Assembly: GCA_030674185.1 (NCBI GenBank)
Contig: JAPXFY010000026.1
Location: forward strand, 51,682,746 to 51,727,745
DNA from: Monoplex corrugatus
Lineage: Eukaryota; Mollusca; Gastropoda; Littorinimorpha; Ranellidae
Direction: 5' to 3'
DNA length: 45,000 nucleotides
Positions 42,310 to 45,000 of this stretch are shown here, in pieces. A program made the translations under genes and the position numbers. The notes beneath the pieces were generated by a model. It was not told the origin of the DNA and ran no database searches. It saw only the letters and a program-made list of their open reading frames with translations. Each line of letters starts with the position of its first letter. Within the stretch, counting starts at the first letter, position 1.

Positions 42310-43149
42310 GCGCGGAGTGATACAATCCCAGGGCAGTTCACCACATTCCACGAAACTGGTCAACACCATCAGTCCACAGTACACCACCACTTTCCATCTT
42401 GAACACGTTGTCATGGAGAACAAATTTCGATCCAACACAATGATCTTTTAGTCAAAAGTTGACACCACACTTTCAATTGTCACTCGATTTAATTACCTGT
42501 TTATTCAAAGATTTCTTCTGGTGACTTGTTTTGGAAATTCAGTCAAGTTCAGCACTTTGGATTTCCTTTCGTACTTTTCTTATGAAACTCAGTCGACAAC
42601 AAATTTTGCATAAAATATTTGAATATCTCAGTGTTTGTAATATACGAAGGCGAAAAGTCAAACCGGAGACTTTAATAACATCCCAGATAGCAACGATTCA
42701 TTCTTGGAGAGAAAACTTGAAAAAACCGAGAGAAAAAAAATAAATAGTGCGGTAGATATTGAGTTAAAAAAAAACACCACTCACCAACACACAAACACCA
42801 ATTTTATGAACTCACCCTAAAAAAAAAAAAAGAGTAAGAAGACAAAATATTCATGTATAAAATCGGCAGTTCACTCATGAACAATTGCTAGGCACTCGAA
42901 ACAGTATCGCAGAACAGAGTATTAATAATAATGAAAACAGTTTCAAATTTAGCAAAACACTGCAAGTAACAGATGGTAGCGAATCTGCCAGTAAATCAGA
43001 AAACCTTTATGGTAGCAGTGTTCACCATGCGTTTTCTTCGACGAAGGTAACATGAAAGAAAAAAGCAAAGGAAAAAAAGAAGAAGAAAAAAAACGACCAG
43101 TAAGGTTGGAACGCGGCGAAAAAGACACTTTCTTTTTTTTTCTTTTTCA
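42310..43149. other. AT-rich unique region
   Basis: No gene, microsatellite or known repeat is recognised. It is possibly upstream or 5' sequence of the candidate exon. Confidence 0.45.
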
Positions 43150-43620
43150 TGAAACACGTTGCCAACAGGAGATGTTGAACGTTACCTAACTCTCACTTTT
43201 CCTTTTGGATGAAGTCCGTTCAAAATGTCGACCATTACCTAACATTCACTCTAGCTTTCAAGCACACAGTTCAAAATGTCGATTGCTTCTGACCTATCAC
43301 TTGACTTTTTGGGCAGAAACGGTTCAAATGTCGATCGTTACCTAACACTCGCTCTAGTATTCCAGGTCAGAGTTCAAAATGTTGATCGCAGCTTCACTCT
43401 TACATCAATTTTGATGGACTCAGTTCAAAATGTCCACCATCGTTACAGAACTCATTTGTGTTTTGATAAAGTTCAAAATGTTGATCAGTACATAACGGAT
43501 AGACAAGCGTTTAGTTACTGAACTCGCACTTGTGTTTTAATACACTTCAAAATGCTCATTCTGAAAGAGTTCAAACTGTTGATGGTGACTCAACTCTCAT
43601 CTGTCCTTTGATGAGCAAGG
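43150..43620. repeat. Diverged 51-bp minisatellite (about 9 units)
   Basis: GTTCAAAATGTCGATCGTTAC-like motifs recur at about 43219, 43270, 43322, 43372, 43423, 43472 and 43546, spaced 49-52 bp (one gap of 74), with CTAACACTCACT-like middles. Divergence between units is high, so the array is old. Confidence 0.85.
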
Positions 43621-43899
43621 CAGTGATCATACTCATCTCACAATCCATCACTTTCAATCTCAACTAGTGACACTGTCAACTAAGAGTTAATGAACAGTCC
43701 ACGGCCTGCTTTTGGTCACCGAAAAAGTGCAGTTAATGGCAGTTTATTGCTTGGTTTTATTAGTTTCACCTGCTCCAGTTCCATTTTGCCCGTTTCACAG
43801 TAACGTACACACTGAAGACACAATGAGCACAATGCATACATACGTCAACCTGTGCGTCGTTCACAACAACTCACATGCTTACCGAGGGTTTTGTGTGTG

Positions 43900-43947
43900 T
43901 ATTTTACCCTGAGGAAGGCCAAGGGCCGAAATATTGGAGAAAATACT
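43900..43947 (+). other. Structured hairpin with hammerhead-like core
   Basis: GTATTTT...CC pairs with GG...AAAATAC as an outer stem, and GGCC/GGCC forms an inner stem. Between them lie CTGAGGA (43910-43916) and GAAA (43929-43932), the two conserved strands of the hammerhead ribozyme core. A mismatch (extra A) at the base of the inner stem and the lack of an obvious cleavage arm argue for caution. Confidence 0.35.
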
Positions 43948-43980
43948 CAATGCCCTTGTTGATTGTCTTGGAAAATTGAA

Positions 43981-44224
<244 letters not shown>

Positions 44225-44270
44225 TATGTATTGTATTGTTTGAGTTATTGTCGGTTTTGTTCATTGTATT

Positions 44271-44338
44271 CCATGGAGATGCCAGGGGCTCTTTCAGTAC
44301 AAACAATATCCCCACCTTCTGGAAATTCTGTGCAAGAA

Positions 44339-44423
<85 letters not shown>

Positions 44424-44866
44424 GGCCTCCTGTGCGTTCTTTCATTTTTTCCCTATCATTTTCTGCCTCGCTAGTCTATTCACCTGTATGTGCTCGATAA
44501 CATCTTATTTACTTTCTCTTAGGACTGATAATTGGGTACATGTATTAAGTGCACTTTAGGCTCTACGGAACTGAGATATGCGAAAACAAATTTAGGCGAT
44601 TTAAGCCTGTTTTTATAGATGTTTTAGTGTCCTTAATTATGTTCACATTTGTATTGAAGTATGTTTTTTAAATCCCCTGTGTGACAAATTGGATGGAGTG
44701 GTCCACGCCAGGGGTATCTCCGTAGTTTATGGATGTGAATGCATTGATATGTGTACTAAATTTTCTTTATTTTTCCTGTTGAAGTATTGTGTGTTTTGAA
44801 ACGGTTGTAGCCCTGATATGGCTTATGCAGTCGGCTGGGCTTTAAACAAAAATAACAGTAACTGTT
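44271..44866 (+). mobile_element. Dispersed non-coding repeat, copy E
   Basis: This is the complete family order: CCATGGAGATGCCAGGGGC, ATCCCCACCTTCTGGAAATT, GGGTACATGTATTAAGTGC, AAATCCCCTGTGTGACAAATT, GAATGCATTGATATGTG, GTAGCCCTGATATGGC, GTCGGCTGGGCTTTAAAC, tail AAAAATAACAGTAAC. A (CT)n microsatellite of about 80 bp (44341-44420) has expanded inside it, at the point where copy A has GAAAAGAGGAAATTTC. Confidence 0.85.
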
Positions 44867-45000
44867 GCTAACTTTGCCGTTGTTTTTGTTTTAAGGTCGA
44901 ACAATCTCATTCAAGTAAAGGGCTCTTACTTGGGGTCCTTTAGTCATTTCAGTGTTCAACGCGGTTATTGTTTTAGGTTGCTTAACTCAAGTCTGCTGGC
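44867..45000. other. Unique sequence to window end
   Basis: No feature is recognised. Confidence 0.5.

Overview
The window reads as non-genic, repeat-choked DNA from a lophotrochozoan animal, most likely a marine gastropod mollusc. The evidence is indirect. There are (CA)n, (GA)n and tetranucleotide microsatellites in almost every kilobase, tRNA-headed SINEs, non-LTR retrotransposons of several clades that are typical of molluscs, and one intron-bearing pseudogene with AG|GTGAGT and TTCCAG splice signals. I find no bacterial operon, CRISPR array, rRNA, complete tRNA or intact host gene. Most long open frames are artefacts of stop-free tandem repeats.

Layout. 1-1.3 kb: 69-bp minisatellite. 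1.5-7.0 kb: microsatellites, a tRNA-derived SINE (about 2.46-2.74 kb) and a 40-bp satellite with a 14-bp palindrome per unit (3281-3760). 7.2-8.9 kb: 29-bp minisatellite, then an orphan RNase H remnant (8.97-9.14 kb) and a 33-bp minisatellite. 11.3-11.7 kb: a duplicated 200-bp unit holding two 80-bp palindromes with TTAA ends. 13.35-16.74 kb: a 5'-truncated RT plus RNase H LINE bounded by a 12-bp target-site duplication. 21.6-24.6 kb: a decayed, intron-containing gene for a nuclease-like protein with a CXC-type tail, with about 0.9 kb of related 3' sequence. 26.9-27.7 kb: a long inverted repeat. 28.2-29.4 kb: an RT relic split by a dispersed repeat. 31.9-34.3 kb: 20-bp and 37-bp minisatellites. 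34.5-38.5 kb: a nearly complete CR1/L2-type LINE. 39.8-40.3 kb: the C-terminal relic of another LINE. 40.5-43.7 kb: the least repetitive stretch, with a weak candidate first exon and a 51-bp diverged minisatellite. 43.9-44.9 kb: a hammerhead-like hairpin, a TG array and another dispersed-repeat copy.

Two themes tie the window together. First, one short palindromic element, TTAA-bounded with CCCTTT termini as in piggyBac-type MITEs, occurs as solo copies, and its half-sequence is the monomer core of three separate minisatellite arrays with periods 69, 29 and 37 bp. Second, an unclassified non-coding dispersed repeat of 540-690 bp recurs at least seven times. It shows variable truncation at one end and a constant other end with an (AATAAC)n-like tail, which suggests a non-autonomous retroposon.

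The retroelement proteins are recognised from motifs read directly in translation. Clade names rest on family knowledge and were not checked by search.
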